From Cellulomonas soli (GTDB lineage: Bacteria; Actinomycetota; Actinomycetes; Actinomycetales; Cellulomonadaceae), in NCBI RefSeq assembly GCF_013409305.1, contig NZ_JACBZJ010000001.1:992001-1056000 (forward strand): a stretch of 64,000 bases of DNA, written 5' to 3'. Of the stretch, positions 34,285 to 42,528 are shown in pieces. Position 1 is the first letter of the stretch. The number at the start of each line of letters is the position of its first letter. Both the position numbers and the translations under genes were made by a program. Below the pieces are notes generated by a model. That model did no database searches and was not told the origin of the DNA. It saw only the letters and a program-made list of their open reading frames with translations.

Positions 34285-34979
34285 GCGAGCCGCGCGGGCG
34301 CGTCCTCGTCGTCGAGGACGACCCGGCGATCGCGCACCTCGTGGCGGAGTACCTGACGCACGACGGCTTCCGCGTCGACGTGGCGGACGACGGCGAGGAC
34401 GGTGTGGAGCTCGCCCGGCAGACCCGGCCCGACGTCGTCGTGCTCGACCTCATGCTCCCCGGGATCGACGGGCTCGAGGTGTGCCGGCGCGTGCGCACGT
34501 TCTCCGACGCGTACGTGCTCATGCTCACCGCCCGAGGCGACGAGACCGACCGCGTCATCGGGCTGTCCGTCGGTGCGGACGACTACGTGGTCAAGCCGTT
34601 CTCCCCGCGCGAGCTCAGCGCGCGCGTGCAGGCCATGCTGCGCCGCCCGCGCAGCGCCGACGTCGAGCCCGGAACGGTGCGCCGGTTCGGCGACCTGGTG
34701 CTCGACCCGCAGGCCAGAGAGGTGAGCGTCCGGGGCGTGCCCGTCGAGCTGACGCGCACCGAGTTCGACGTCCTCGAGGCGCTGTCGGCCCGCCCCCGCG
34801 CGGTCGTCGCACGCCGCCGGCTGCTCGAGCACGTCTGGGGCGAGGACTGGTACGGCGACGACCACGTGATCGACGTGCACGTGGCCAACCTGCGCCGCAA
34901 GCTCGGCGACGACCCCGCGGCCTCCCGGTACGTCCGCACGGTCCGCGGCGTCGGCTACCGGATGGGCGACGGCACGTGA
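34281..34979 (+). CDS. OmpR/PhoB family response regulator
   Basis: A 232-residue DNA-binding response regulator. Receiver domain with E12/D13/D14, phosphoacceptor D56 (VVVLDLMLPGIDG), LTARGDE threonine and VVKPFSP lysine. Then an OmpR-type winged helix ending in the recognition segment DDHVIDVHVANLRRKLGDDP and RTVRGVGYRMG. Start GTG overlaps the preceding stop. Its kinase follows with another GTGA overlap. Confidence 0.93.
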   Translation: MSEPRGRVLVVEDDPAIAHLVAEYLTHDGFRVDVADDGEDGVELARQTRPDVVVLDLMLPGIDGLEVCRRVRTFSDAYVLMLTARGDETDRVIGLSVGADDYVVKPFSPRELSARVQAMLRRPRSADVEPGTVRRFGDLVLDPQAREVSVRGVPVELTRTEFDVLEALSARPRAVVARRRLLEHVWGEDWYGDDHVIDVHVANLRRKLGDDPAASRYVRTVRGVGYRMGDGT

Positions 34980-36112
34980 TCGGGCCGCGGGGCGGCCTGG
35001 GTGCGCGTCTCCTGCTGGCCCTGCTGCTCGTCGTCCTCGTCGGCGGGGCGACGCTGCTGGTCGTGGCCCTGGCGCTGGCACCCGGGCTGTTCCGGACCCA
35101 CGTCGAGCAGGCGGTCGGACCAGTCTCCCCCGGGCTCGCCGCGCACCTGGACACCGCGTTCGCCCGGGCGGTCCTGATCTCGCTCGCCGTGGCCGTCACC
35201 GCAGCCACCGGGGTCGCGCTCGCGGTGGGCGTCTTCGTCACCCGACGGGCCGTCCGGCCGATCGAGGAGCTGTCCCGGGCGGCTTCGGCGATCGCCGCCG
35301 GGGACTACGCCGTCCGGGTGCACGAGGACGGGCTCGGCTCGGAGCTCGCCACCCTGACCCGGGCGTTCAACCGGATGGCGAGCGACCTGGCCGGCACCGA
35401 GCGCACGCGCGCGGAGATGCTGCGCGACCTCGCGCACGAGCTGCGCACCCCGCTCACGAGCGTGCGCGGCTACCACGAGGCGATCGCCGACGGCGTGCTG
35501 CCCGCCGACCGTGCCACGTTCGCCCGCGTCGACGCCGAGCTGAGCCGTGTCGAGCGTCTGGTGGACGACCTGGACCAGGTCTCACGCGCCGAGGAGCGGC
35601 TGCTCGACCTGCGGCTGCAGCCCGTCGACGCCGCCGACCTGGTCGCCGCGACCGCGGACGGGGCACGCGCGACGGCCTCCGAGGCGGGCGTGAGCGTGCT
35701 GACCTCGCCACCCGAGGAGCCGGGCACCGACCCGGGCGCCGGCGTCGTGCTCGTCGACCCCGACCGCCTGCACGAGGCGTTGGCGAACCTGGTCACCAAC
35801 GCGCTGCGGCACACCCCCGCCGGCGGCACGGTTCGCCTGAGCAGCCGCACCCGCGGGCAGGTCGTCGAGCTCACGGTCACGGACACGGGCGAGGGCATCG
35901 CCGCCGAGCACCTGCCCCGCGTGCTCGAGCGGTTCTACCGCGTCGACGACGGCCGCTCACGCACCACGGGCGGCAGCGGGATCGGGCTGACGATCACCCG
36001 CGCCCTCGTCGAGGCGCACGGCGGCCGGGTCCGCATCGAGAGTGCCGGACCCGGCCACGGCACGACCGCCGTCCTCACGCTGCCCCGGTGGCAGCCCCCG
36101 TCGCCTCGCTGA
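34976..36112 (+). CDS. HAMP sensor histidine kinase
   Basis: A 378-residue kinase. TM1 is near residues 10-35, a short periplasmic loop follows, TM2 is near 60-85, then HAMP (RRAVRPIEELSRAASAIAAGDY). The H-box DLAHELRTPLTSVRGY has H154. N box (NLVTNALRHTPAGG), G1 (DTGEGI), F (RFYRVDDGRSR) and G2 (GGSGIGLTI) are intact. The sensing loop is short, so the SHOCT and PepSY-like neighbours may help detect the signal. Its last 38 bases overlap the opposing glycosyltransferase gene tail-to-tail. Confidence 0.92.
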   Translation: MIGPRGGLGARLLLALLLVVLVGGATLLVVALALAPGLFRTHVEQAVGPVSPGLAAHLDTAFARAVLISLAVAVTAATGVALAVGVFVTRRAVRPIEELSRAASAIAAGDYAVRVHEDGLGSELATLTRAFNRMASDLAGTERTRAEMLRDLAHELRTPLTSVRGYHEAIADGVLPADRATFARVDAELSRVERLVDDLDQVSRAEERLLDLRLQPVDAADLVAATADGARATASEAGVSVLTSPPEEPGTDPGAGVVLVDPDRLHEALANLVTNALRHTPAGGTVRLSSRTRGQVVELTVTDTGEGIAAEHLPRVLERFYRVDDGRSRTTGGSGIGLTITRALVEAHGGRVRIESAGPGHGTTAVLTLPRWQPPSPR

Positions 36113-37430
36113 ACAGGTCCTCCGGGCAGCCCACGAGGGCCACCTGGTCGAGGATCTTGTCGAGCACCACCGCGCGGTCGAACTGCTCGGCGTGCGCGCG
36201 GGCCCGCCGCTCCCAGTCCGCCCGCTCGACCTCCGGCATGGCCAGCACCCGGTCGAGCGCCGCGGCGATCGCGTCCGGGTCCTCGACCGGGACGATGAGC
36301 GCGCAGTCGCCGACCGCCTCGCCGATCCCGCCGGTGTCCGTCGTGATCACCGGGCCACCGCCGGACAGCATCTTCTCGACGAGCGCGATCCCGAACGTCT
36401 CGACGAACTCCGGACGCGGCTTGCTGGGCAGCGCGAACGCCACGCACCCGGCCATCAGGTGCGCCTTCTCCGCGTCGTCGACGTCGTCGAGGAACCGGAT
36501 GCGACCGGCAAGCGGCGACTGCGCGGCCCGTGCGTGCAAGGACTCGGCCGCCGGGCCGGTGCCCGCGATCACCAGGTCGACACCCGAGGCCGCGGCGCTG
36601 CGCTCGTAGCCCGCGATCAGGTCGTCGACACCCTTCGCCGCGGCCAGACGCGACAGGTAGAGCACGTAGCCGTCCCGCACGAGCCCGCGTCCCGCGAGCA
36701 CCCGGTCGGTCTCGTCCTCCTCGCGCGCGAGGTACGAGGCGACGTCCACCGCCGGGTACGAGATCCGCACCCGCTCCTCGAGCTGGGCGGCGAACCGGGT
36801 GCCGTGCCGGGCGTCGATCGCGGCGGCCTCGGTGACGATCAGGTCGCGCGTGTACGCCGAGACGGCCAGGCACACGTCGTGCTCCAGGTACGCCGACAGC
36901 ACGTGCGCGGCGGCACCGAACTTGTCCTGCTCGACGCACGCCCGCACGACATTCGTGACGTCCGAGCCCACGGCCTCGGCCACGGTGACCACGTCCACCG
37001 GCAGACCCGTGCGCCGGGCGACCTGCACCGCGTCGGCCACCGCCGTGGCGTGCGGGGACAGGTAGAGCGAGAGCGCGACCGTGGGCACGCCGTCGGTGAA
37101 CAGCTCGACGAGCCGTCCCGTCAGGCCCGCGAGCCAGCGCCCGTCCGGCACCTTGTAGTCACCGACCGGTCCCGGACGCTCGACGACCACACCCTCGCGG
37201 TACGGCAGCACGCGGTCCAGGGGCTTGAGCGGCAGGCCCGCCGCCTGCAGGCGGTCGATCGGCCAGGTGACGATGCGGACCTCGTCGAACCCGCGGTCGA
37301 GCGCGGCCTCCGCAAGGTTGCGGGCCTCACCGGAGTGGCCGCAGATCACCGGGTCGGCGCGCACGACGACGACGAGCCGGCGACGGGGTGGGCGGGCTGC
37401 CTGCGGGGTGGTGTCATCGAGGGGGTTCAC
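36075..37430 (-). CDS. GT4-type glycosyltransferase
   Basis: A 451-residue GT-B glycosyltransferase. The C-terminal half has GYVLYLSRLAAAKGVDDLIAGYERS, DLVIAGTGPAAESL, IRFLDDVDDAEKAHLMAGCVAFALPSKPRPEFVETFGIALVEKMLSGGGPVITTDTGGIGEAV, the donor-sugar-binding E-x7-E region of GT4. The N-terminal half opens with ADPVICGHSGEARNLAEAA. GTG at 37430 is set by AGGAGG six bases upstream. No TM, so it works in the cytosol on an unknown acceptor. Its 3' end overlaps the opposing histidine kinase by 38 bases. The GH92 gene lies upstream on the same strand, after three 17-bp repeats. Confidence 0.87.
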   Translation of the reverse strand: MNPLDDTTPQAARPPRRRLVVVVRADPVICGHSGEARNLAEAALDRGFDEVRIVTWPIDRLQAAGLPLKPLDRVLPYREGVVVERPGPVGDYKVPDGRWLAGLTGRLVELFTDGVPTVALSLYLSPHATAVADAVQVARRTGLPVDVVTVAEAVGSDVTNVVRACVEQDKFGAAAHVLSAYLEHDVCLAVSAYTRDLIVTEAAAIDARHGTRFAAQLEERVRISYPAVDVASYLAREEDETDRVLAGRGLVRDGYVLYLSRLAAAKGVDDLIAGYERSAAASGVDLVIAGTGPAAESLHARAAQSPLAGRIRFLDDVDDAEKAHLMAGCVAFALPSKPRPEFVETFGIALVEKMLSGGGPVITTDTGGIGEAVGDCALIVPVEDPDAIAAALDRVLAMPEVERADWERRARAHAEQFDRAVVLDKILDQVALVGCPEDLFSEATGAATGAA

Positions 37431-37481
37431 GGCGTGCCTCCTGCGCTCGTGCCGGGCGAGTGGTCGGGTCGTACGGGTCGA

Positions 37482-37532
37482 TCGGTCGTACGTGGTGCTC
37501 GGTCGCACGCGGTGCTCGGTCGTGCGGGGTGC
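37482..37532 (-). repeat. Three tandem 17-bp repeats
   Basis: Plus-strand units TCGGTCGTACGTGGTGC (37482), TCGGTCGCACGCGGTGC (37499) and TCGGTCGTGCGGGGTGC (37516) follow each other without gaps, with 2-4 differences between units. They fill the spacer between the GH92 stop and the GT4 start. A partial GGTCGTACGGGTCGA lies just before them. Confidence 0.75.
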
Positions 37533-37544
37533 GGCGGGGGGCGG

Positions 37545-39761
37545 TCAGCGCCGGACCTCGACGGCCGGTGCCGCTGCCGACGGCGGCCGGTGCGTGGTGC
37601 CCCACGTGCCCGGTTCCGGGCCCAGCTCGACGAGCAGACGCCCGCCCTCGTGGACCTCGTTGCCGGTCAGCCACGGACGTTCGAGCGGGACGCCGTCGCG
37701 GTAGACGGCCTGCACGAACTGCGCCGGGCCACCCGGCTCCGGTTCGACGAACCCGGCGGTCTCGATCGTCAGCGAGCGACCGTTGCCGAGCCGGGTCACC
37801 GACTCGCGCCACGCCGGTGCGTTGAGCAGGAACACGTTCTGCCCGGCGACCGGGAACAGGCCGAGGGACGCCCACACGAACCAGGACGAGAGCCCGCCCG
37901 AGTCGTCGTTGCCCGGCAGCCCGCCGCGCCCGGTACCGAACTGCTGCTGGACGATGTCGTGCACCACCTGCGCGGTCCGGTCGGGCCGCCCGGCGTACAT
38001 GTACGCCCAGGGGGCCTCCATGTCCGGCTCGTTGTTCAGCCCCTCGAACCGGTCGAGCGCGTACCCGACGGCCATCTCCTCCGGTGTGGGGGCCACGCCC
38101 GGCTGGGTCACCGGGGGCGCACCGAAGCCGAAGAACCGGTCGAGCATGCCGACGAACGCCTCGTCGCCGCCCGCGAGCGCGATCCGCCCTGCCATGTCGT
38201 GCTGCAGCCGGAACGAGTAGTTCCACCGGCCGCCCTCGTAGAACTCCGAGTCGCGCAGCAGCCCGGTGCGGGCCGAGTAGGCGTTGACCCAGCGTGCGGC
38301 CAGCGGCCCGAACTGGTCGACCAGGGCCTTGTCGCCCACGCGCGCGGCCACGACGGACGTGCACCAGTAGCCGAACGCGAGGTCGAGCGTGTGGCTGATC
38401 GGGTGCGCCCGCCCGCGCAGCAGGAAGTCCTCGCCGTACGTGCGACGCAGGTCGTTGTGCAGGTGCACCAGCGCCCAGTCCCAGTCGATGCCCTCCAGGT
38501 CCAGCCGGCACAGGTCGGCGAAGAACGTGTGCGCCAGCGCCGACCCCTGCCGGGAGAACCGGTCGGCACCACGGGCCATCCGGTACCCGATCGGCAGGTT
38601 CCCCTCCTCCTCGCCGATGTGCAGGATCGCGTTCGCCAGCTCGACCGCCTTGTCCGGCACGAGCGCCGTCAGCAGCGGCAGCTGCGTGCGGTAGATGTCC
38701 CACATGGTCGCGATGTCGTACGCGAACGGCCCGTCCGTCGGCCAGAACGGCGACTCGTCAGGGGCCAGGCACGGCTTGATGAGCGAGTGGTAGAGCGCGG
38801 TGGCGAACACCGTGCGACGGTCCTCGTCCGGGGTGTCGACCTGGATCGCGCCCACGTGCCGACCCCACACCGTGGCGGTCTCGGCCCGGCGGCGCTCGAA
38901 GCTCGTCGGACCGGGCCCGCACTCACGTTCCAGGTTCTCCTTCGCCTGGTCGGGGCCGCGCAGGGAGAAGCCGAACCGCAGCTCGACGACCTGCCCCGGC
39001 TCGGTCGGCCCGGCCCACATGAGGCCGAACGGGCGCAGGGTGGTCGGGCGGATCCGGTCGAAGTCCAGGCGCGTGCCGCCCGGCATGAGCCGCCGGTCGT
39101 ACCAGAGCAGCTGGCGCCACCGGGTGTCGGAGCACTCGACGTGCACCGCGAGCGGGGCGCCCTCGACGACGATCTCGCCCTGCGCCTGCCCGGGACCGAT
39201 GCTCTGCAGGTGCGCCCGCAGCGGCACCGTGCGCCCGTACGGGATCGCGAGGCCGCCGAGAGAGAAGTCGATGACGAGCCGGGCGTCACGGTGCGAGGGG
39301 AACGTGTACCGGTGCACCGCGCTCTTGGGGCCGACCGTGATCTCCGCGCGGATCCCGTTCTCGAGCGTCGCGGCGTAGTACCCCGGCTCGGCCTGCTCGT
39401 CGACGACGTCCCACAGCTCGCCCAGGTCGTCCAGGGGCTGCAGCATCGGGGTCACGCGGAAGTAGTTGTAGTACTTGCGGATCGCACCCGTGCCGGACTG
39501 CTGGAAGTGCGTGAACCCCGACGCGACCGTGCGCTCGTGGATCTCCTCCGGCAGCCCCTCGGTCGACAGTCCGTACCGGCCGTAACCGGTGGGGTACGCC
39601 CCCGAGTACGCGCACGCGCTGACCATGCCCAACGGGTACGTGGCCCCCGGGTGGGTGTTCCCGACCTGCGGCTTGGGCCACCACCACGTCGCCGCCAGCC
39701 CCTGCTGCGGTGGCAGGGCCGTGGCCTCGGTGCCGATGAACGGGTCGACGTGCCTGGTCAT
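37545..39761 (-). CDS. GH92 family alpha-mannosidase
   Basis: A 738-residue, apparently cytosolic glycoside hydrolase. DPFIGTEAT near the N-terminus, GNTHPGATYPLGMVSAC, FTHFQQSGTGA, NEPDMEAPWAYMYAG, GLPGNDDSGGLSSWFVWASLGLFP (N618-D620 in the catalytic GNDD segment) and an all-helical C-terminal half are diagnostic of GH92, exo-acting calcium-dependent alpha-mannosidases. There is no signal peptide, unlike many secreted GH92 enzymes, so it would act on imported mannosides. ATG at 39761 follows GAGGAG; an ATG at 39833 would add 24 residues without a ribosome site. The specific linkage cannot be assigned. Confidence 0.93.
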   Translation of the reverse strand: MTRHVDPFIGTEATALPPQQGLAATWWWPKPQVGNTHPGATYPLGMVSACAYSGAYPTGYGRYGLSTEGLPEEIHERTVASGFTHFQQSGTGAIRKYYNYFRVTPMLQPLDDLGELWDVVDEQAEPGYYAATLENGIRAEITVGPKSAVHRYTFPSHRDARLVIDFSLGGLAIPYGRTVPLRAHLQSIGPGQAQGEIVVEGAPLAVHVECSDTRWRQLLWYDRRLMPGGTRLDFDRIRPTTLRPFGLMWAGPTEPGQVVELRFGFSLRGPDQAKENLERECGPGPTSFERRRAETATVWGRHVGAIQVDTPDEDRRTVFATALYHSLIKPCLAPDESPFWPTDGPFAYDIATMWDIYRTQLPLLTALVPDKAVELANAILHIGEEEGNLPIGYRMARGADRFSRQGSALAHTFFADLCRLDLEGIDWDWALVHLHNDLRRTYGEDFLLRGRAHPISHTLDLAFGYWCTSVVAARVGDKALVDQFGPLAARWVNAYSARTGLLRDSEFYEGGRWNYSFRLQHDMAGRIALAGGDEAFVGMLDRFFGFGAPPVTQPGVAPTPEEMAVGYALDRFEGLNNEPDMEAPWAYMYAGRPDRTAQVVHDIVQQQFGTGRGGLPGNDDSGGLSSWFVWASLGLFPVAGQNVFLLNAPAWRESVTRLGNGRSLTIETAGFVEPEPGGPAQFVQAVYRDGVPLERPWLTGNEVHEGGRLLVELGPEPGTWGTTHRPPSAAAPAVEVRR

Positions 39762-39932
39762 GGCGTCGCTCCTCACCTCCGGGTCGGGTGCCCAGGGTCG
39801 CGCGCCGGGGACGGCGATGTCGAGAGCGGCCATCCTGGGACGTTAGGCCCGGGAGGTGACGAACAGGTTGCCGGGGGGTGTCCGGATCGACCGACTCCCG
39901 CACCGGGGCGACGCCCCGCCTCCCGCGCCTGC

Positions 39933-40373
39933 TCAGCCTGTGGGCTGCTGTGCCGCCCGCCGGTACCAGCGCAGCAGCGATCTGTCGGCCCCGCTCACCC
40001 GGCGTCGCAGCGCGGCGGACGGCAGCGGGAGGGGGCGTAGGTCCGCCCAGCTCGCTCGATCGAGGCCTCGCACCCGGTGCGGGACCCGCAGGTGGTCACG
40101 CCGGTTGCTGCGGTCCTGCGACGTGAACCTGGCGACGTGGCACAGCGTGCCGTAGGTGTCGAGGACGAGCACCGGGCGGTCCTTCGACCCGGTCCCGTCC
40201 TCGAAGGGAACCTCGGCGAACCAGACCTCGCCCGCCCGCGGCCCCCGTCGCCGAGCGCGCCGCGATCGAACGATCCATCGGCGGGCGACCAGGAGCAGGA
40301 CCACGACGGCCACAGCTCCACCCACCAGGAGCGGGTTCGTCTCCGAGAGCTCGACGCCGAGCAGCTCGCTCAC
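39933..40373 (-). CDS. Membrane-tethered PemK/MazF-like protein
   Basis: A 146-residue protein. The N-terminal TM (PLLVGGAVAVVVLLLVARRWIV) and a basic linker (RSRRARRRG) lead to a PemK/MazF-like fold: RAGEVWFAEVPFEDGTGSKDRPVLVLDT and RPLPLPSAALRRRVSGAD. The GxVW...KxRPVLVL signature is good. MazF toxins are normally soluble and paired with an antitoxin; here there is a membrane anchor and no antitoxin-like gene. GTG at 40373 lies 8 bases after the stop of the repeat-rich membrane protein. Ribonuclease activity is uncertain. Confidence 0.75.
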   Translation of the reverse strand: MSELLGVELSETNPLLVGGAVAVVVLLLVARRWIVRSRRARRRGPRAGEVWFAEVPFEDGTGSKDRPVLVLDTYGTLCHVARFTSQDRSNRRDHLRVPHRVRGLDRASWADLRPLPLPSAALRRRVSGADRSLLRWYRRAAQQPTG

Positions 40374-40381
40374 CGGCAGGT

Positions 40382-40873
40382 TCAGGCCGGCGGCTGCTGC
40401 GGCGCACCGTACGGGTCACCGGCGCCCGACTCGGGCGCGGGACCGCCGGTCGGGTACGTCGGGTACGTGCCGGCGGGGTAGGCGTCCGGGGTGCCGTACG
40501 CGGCCTGCTGCCCCGGGTAGGCCGCCTGCTGGACGGGGTACGCGGCCTGCGGGTAGGCGGCCTGCGGGTAGCCGGCCTGCGGGTAGGCCAGCTGCGGGTA
40601 GGGCACGAAGCCCGCCGCGCGCGCCTGCTCGAGCTCGCGCTCGATCGGCCACTTCTGGAACACGAACATGATGAGCATGACGAAGTTGGCCACCGGGACC
40701 AGGTACAGCAACCCCATCCACTGGTTGTAGCCGGCCTTCTTCGCCACCCGCGTCGCCATGTAGGCGGCGAACGCGAAGATGGCCGCGTAGAAGATGATGA
40801 TGAAGACCATGAAGATGGCGCCGCCGGCGGCCACCTGGTCCATCTCGTCGTCGTAGGTCTGGAAGGGGATCAT
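40382..40873 (-). CDS. Two-TM protein with Tyr-Pro-Gln-Ala repeat tail
   Basis: A 163-residue membrane protein. Two TMs (AAGGAIFMVFIIIFYAAIFAFAAYMA and WMGLLYLVPVANFVMLIMFVF) are followed by a cytosolic tail. The tail consists of repeats around YPQAAYP (LAYPQAGYPQAAYPQAAYPVQQAAYPGQQAAYG), then Pro/Gly/Ala/Tyr-rich sequence. Such low-complexity aromatic tails are prone to condensation or protein binding. It is upstream of, and probably coupled to, the PemK/MazF-like gene. No known family beyond general membrane proteins. Confidence 0.75.
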   Translation of the reverse strand: MIPFQTYDDEMDQVAAGGAIFMVFIIIFYAAIFAFAAYMATRVAKKAGYNQWMGLLYLVPVANFVMLIMFVFQKWPIERELEQARAAGFVPYPQLAYPQAGYPQAAYPQAAYPVQQAAYPGQQAAYGTPDAYPAGTYPTYPTGGPAPESGAGDPYGAPQQPPA

Positions 40874-41002
40874 CACTGCGCTCCTCGGGCTGACCTGCAC
40901 GTGTCGCGCGACGGTACCGGATCGGGGCACCGTCGGGGCGTCGACCGACGTCCGCCTGTGGACGGCGACCCGCCGACCGAGACCACCGAACCGGAGCACG
41001 CC

Positions 41003-41488
41003 ATGGGTACCCGCAGCGACCGCTACCTGCGCTCGATGTACGCGGGCGGACGCGGTGACGCCCGCGCGCACCGGTGGGCCCGCGCGTGGGGCCGGATCGT
41101 CTCGACCGGCCTGATGCCGCGCCGCTGGGTCGTGCTCGAGGTCCGGGGACGGCGCACCGGAACGGTCACCCGGTTCCCGCTCGGGCTCGCCGATGTCGAC
41201 GGCCGCTGGTACTGCGTCTCCATGCTCGGCGAGTGCAACTGGGTCAGGAACGTCCGGGCGGCCGACGGGCGTGCGGTGCTGCGCGGGCGGCGCGGCGGGC
41301 CGGTGCACCTGACCGAGGTCCCCGTGGCGGACCGAGCGCCGGTCCTGCGTCGCTACGTGCAGAAGGTCGTGGGCGGGCGTCCGCACATCCCCGTCGACCG
41401 GCACCGGCCCGTCGAGGCGTTCGCGGCGATCGCCGCCGAGCGGCCCGTCTTCCTCGTCGAACGGGCTGCACCAGGCACGACGGCCTGA
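41003..41488 (+). CDS. Deazaflavin (F420)-dependent nitroreductase-family protein
   Basis: A 161-residue split-barrel protein. WGRIVSTGLMPRRWVVLEVRGRRTGTVTRFPLGLADVDGRWYCVSMLGE and NWVRNVRAADGRAVLRGRRGGPVHLTEVP match the DUF385/deazaflavin-dependent family, with RGRRTG as the cofactor-binding loop. Substrate unknown. ATG at 41003 follows GGAG. A second member of this superfamily in the window lies at 28159. Confidence 0.82.
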   Translation: MGTRSDRYLRSMYAGGRGDARAHRWARAWGRIVSTGLMPRRWVVLEVRGRRTGTVTRFPLGLADVDGRWYCVSMLGECNWVRNVRAADGRAVLRGRRGGPVHLTEVPVADRAPVLRRYVQKVVGGRPHIPVDRHRPVEAFAAIAAERPVFLVERAAPGTTA

Positions 41489-41539
41489 ACCCGGGCAGAC
41501 TCGGACCGCTCCCCACGCGCCGACCCGAGAGGTGAACCC

Positions 41540-41830
41540 ATGTCGTTCCAGGCCTACCTCGATACGATCGAGGACAAGACCGGCCTCACACCCCGCCAGC
41601 TGCTCGCCATCGCCCACAACAAGGGGCTCGACGCGCCCACCGCGAAGGCGGGCGACGTCGTCACCTGGTTCAAGGACGACTACGGCCTCGGGCGCGGGCA
41701 CGCCATGGCGATGTGGCACGTGATCTCGAACGGTCCCGGCATCGGCACGAAGCACGTCGGCAGCACCGGGTCGCACCGCGACGAGACCGACACGCTCTGG
41801 CTCGACGGCAAGGCGACGAAGCCCGCGTAG
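41540..41830 (+). CDS. DUF4287 domain-containing protein
   Basis: A 96-residue soluble protein. SFQAYLDTIEDKTGLTPRQLLAIAHNKGL, GDVVTWFKDDYGLGRGHAMAMWHVI and a short C-terminal tail match DUF4287, a small family of unknown biochemical function. The start ATG follows a GAGG ribosome site. Followed closely by a perfect 8-bp hairpin. Confidence 0.9.
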   Translation: MSFQAYLDTIEDKTGLTPRQLLAIAHNKGLDAPTAKAGDVVTWFKDDYGLGRGHAMAMWHVISNGPGIGTKHVGSTGSHRDETDTLWLDGKATKPA

Positions 41831-41840
41831 AGGTCCGCAC

Positions 41841-41863
41841 GCGTCACGCTGCTCCCGTGACGC
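41841..41863 (+). terminator. Hairpin between DUF4287 and sigma factor genes
   Basis: GCGTCACG (41841-41848) and CGTGACGC (41856-41863) form a perfect 8-bp stem with a 7-base loop, 10 bases after the DUF4287 stop. It is a likely terminator. It also lies directly against the -35-like AAC of the sigma factor gene, so an operator role is possible. Confidence 0.6.
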
Positions 41864-41887
41864 AACCTTCGGGGCCGCACGGACGTG
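41864..41887 (+). promoter_or_regulatory. Possible SigE-type autoregulatory promoter
   Basis: AAC (41864-41866), 17 bases and CGTG (41884-41887) resemble the AAC...CGT promoters read by ECF sigma factors. The sigma gene starts 9 bases later, so the transcript would be nearly leaderless. The same AAC-N17-CGT spacing occurs before the other SigE-type gene at 49625. Confidence 0.3.
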
Positions 41888-41895
41888 AACAGCGC

Positions 41896-42528
41896 ATGAC
41901 CGTGCCGTTGACCTCCGACGCCGCCCACCCCGCCGACCTGCTCGGCGGGTCCCCCGTGCTGGTCGTCGCGAGGGGCGCCGACCGCGAGAGCGAGTTCGCC
42001 GCCTTCATGACGTCGGCCTCGCCCTCCCTCGCCCGCACCGCGTGGTTGCTGTGCGGTGACGCGCACCAGGCCGAGGAGCTCGTGCAGCAGGCGCTCATGC
42101 GCACCTACCTGGCCTGGGGCACGGCCCGTGAGGGCGAACCGCTCGCCTACGCGCGGCGGACCCTGGCCAACCTGCGCATCGACACCTGGCGACGGCGTCG
42201 CCGCGAGGTGCTCATGGACCCGGCGGACGTCCCCGAGCACGCCGGGGCGTCGGAGGCCGACCGGCTCGCGGAGCGCGACCGACTCGTCCGCGCACTGGCG
42301 ACCCTGAGCCCGCGACAACGACGGGTGGTCGTCCTCCGGCACTTCGAGGGCCGGTCGGAGCGTGAGGTCGCCGAGGACCTCGGGGTGTCCGTCGGCACGG
42401 TGAAGTCGACCGCGTCGCGCAGCCTGGCCCGGCTCAGGCAGGTCCTCGACGAGCAGCCCCCACCCGGTCGTCCACGCGACGACGCACGCACAGCCACCGC
42501 CACTGCCACCGGGAGGGACGACCGATGA
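41896..42528 (+). CDS. SigE-family ECF RNA polymerase sigma factor
   Basis: A 210-residue sigma factor. Region 2: SEFAAFMTSASPSLARTAWLLCGDAHQAEELVQQALMRTYLAWG, with the typical AEELVQxALxRTYxxW and RRTLANLRIDTWRRRRRE. Region 4: LATLSPRQRRVVVLRHFEGRSEREVAEDLGVSVGTVKSTASRSLARLR. This is the SigE-type subgroup common in actinobacteria. ATG at 41896 gives about 25 extra N-terminal residues; an internal GTG is possible. It overlaps the following membrane-protein gene by ATGA, which probably encodes its antagonist. Confidence 0.9.
   Translation: MTVPLTSDAAHPADLLGGSPVLVVARGADRESEFAAFMTSASPSLARTAWLLCGDAHQAEELVQQALMRTYLAWGTAREGEPLAYARRTLANLRIDTWRRRRREVLMDPADVPEHAGASEADRLAERDRLVRALATLSPRQRRVVVLRHFEGRSEREVAEDLGVSVGTVKSTASRSLARLRQVLDEQPPPGRPRDDARTATATATGRDDR

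Noticed and set aside
37482..37532. 17-bp repeats as a CRISPR or attachment site
   Set aside because: No spacers, no nearby cas or integrase gene, and units are directly adjacent.
36042..40040. Very long open frame (over 1,300 codons) on the plus strand opposite the GT4 and GH92 genes
   Set aside because: It is the antisense shadow of two well-supported genes: Arg/Val/Asp/His-rich translation with no recognisable domain, produced by high-GC codon bias.
39933..40873. Conventional MazEF toxin-antitoxin pair
   Set aside because: The upstream partner is a two-TM repeat protein without an antitoxin DNA-binding domain, and the MazF-like protein is membrane-anchored.
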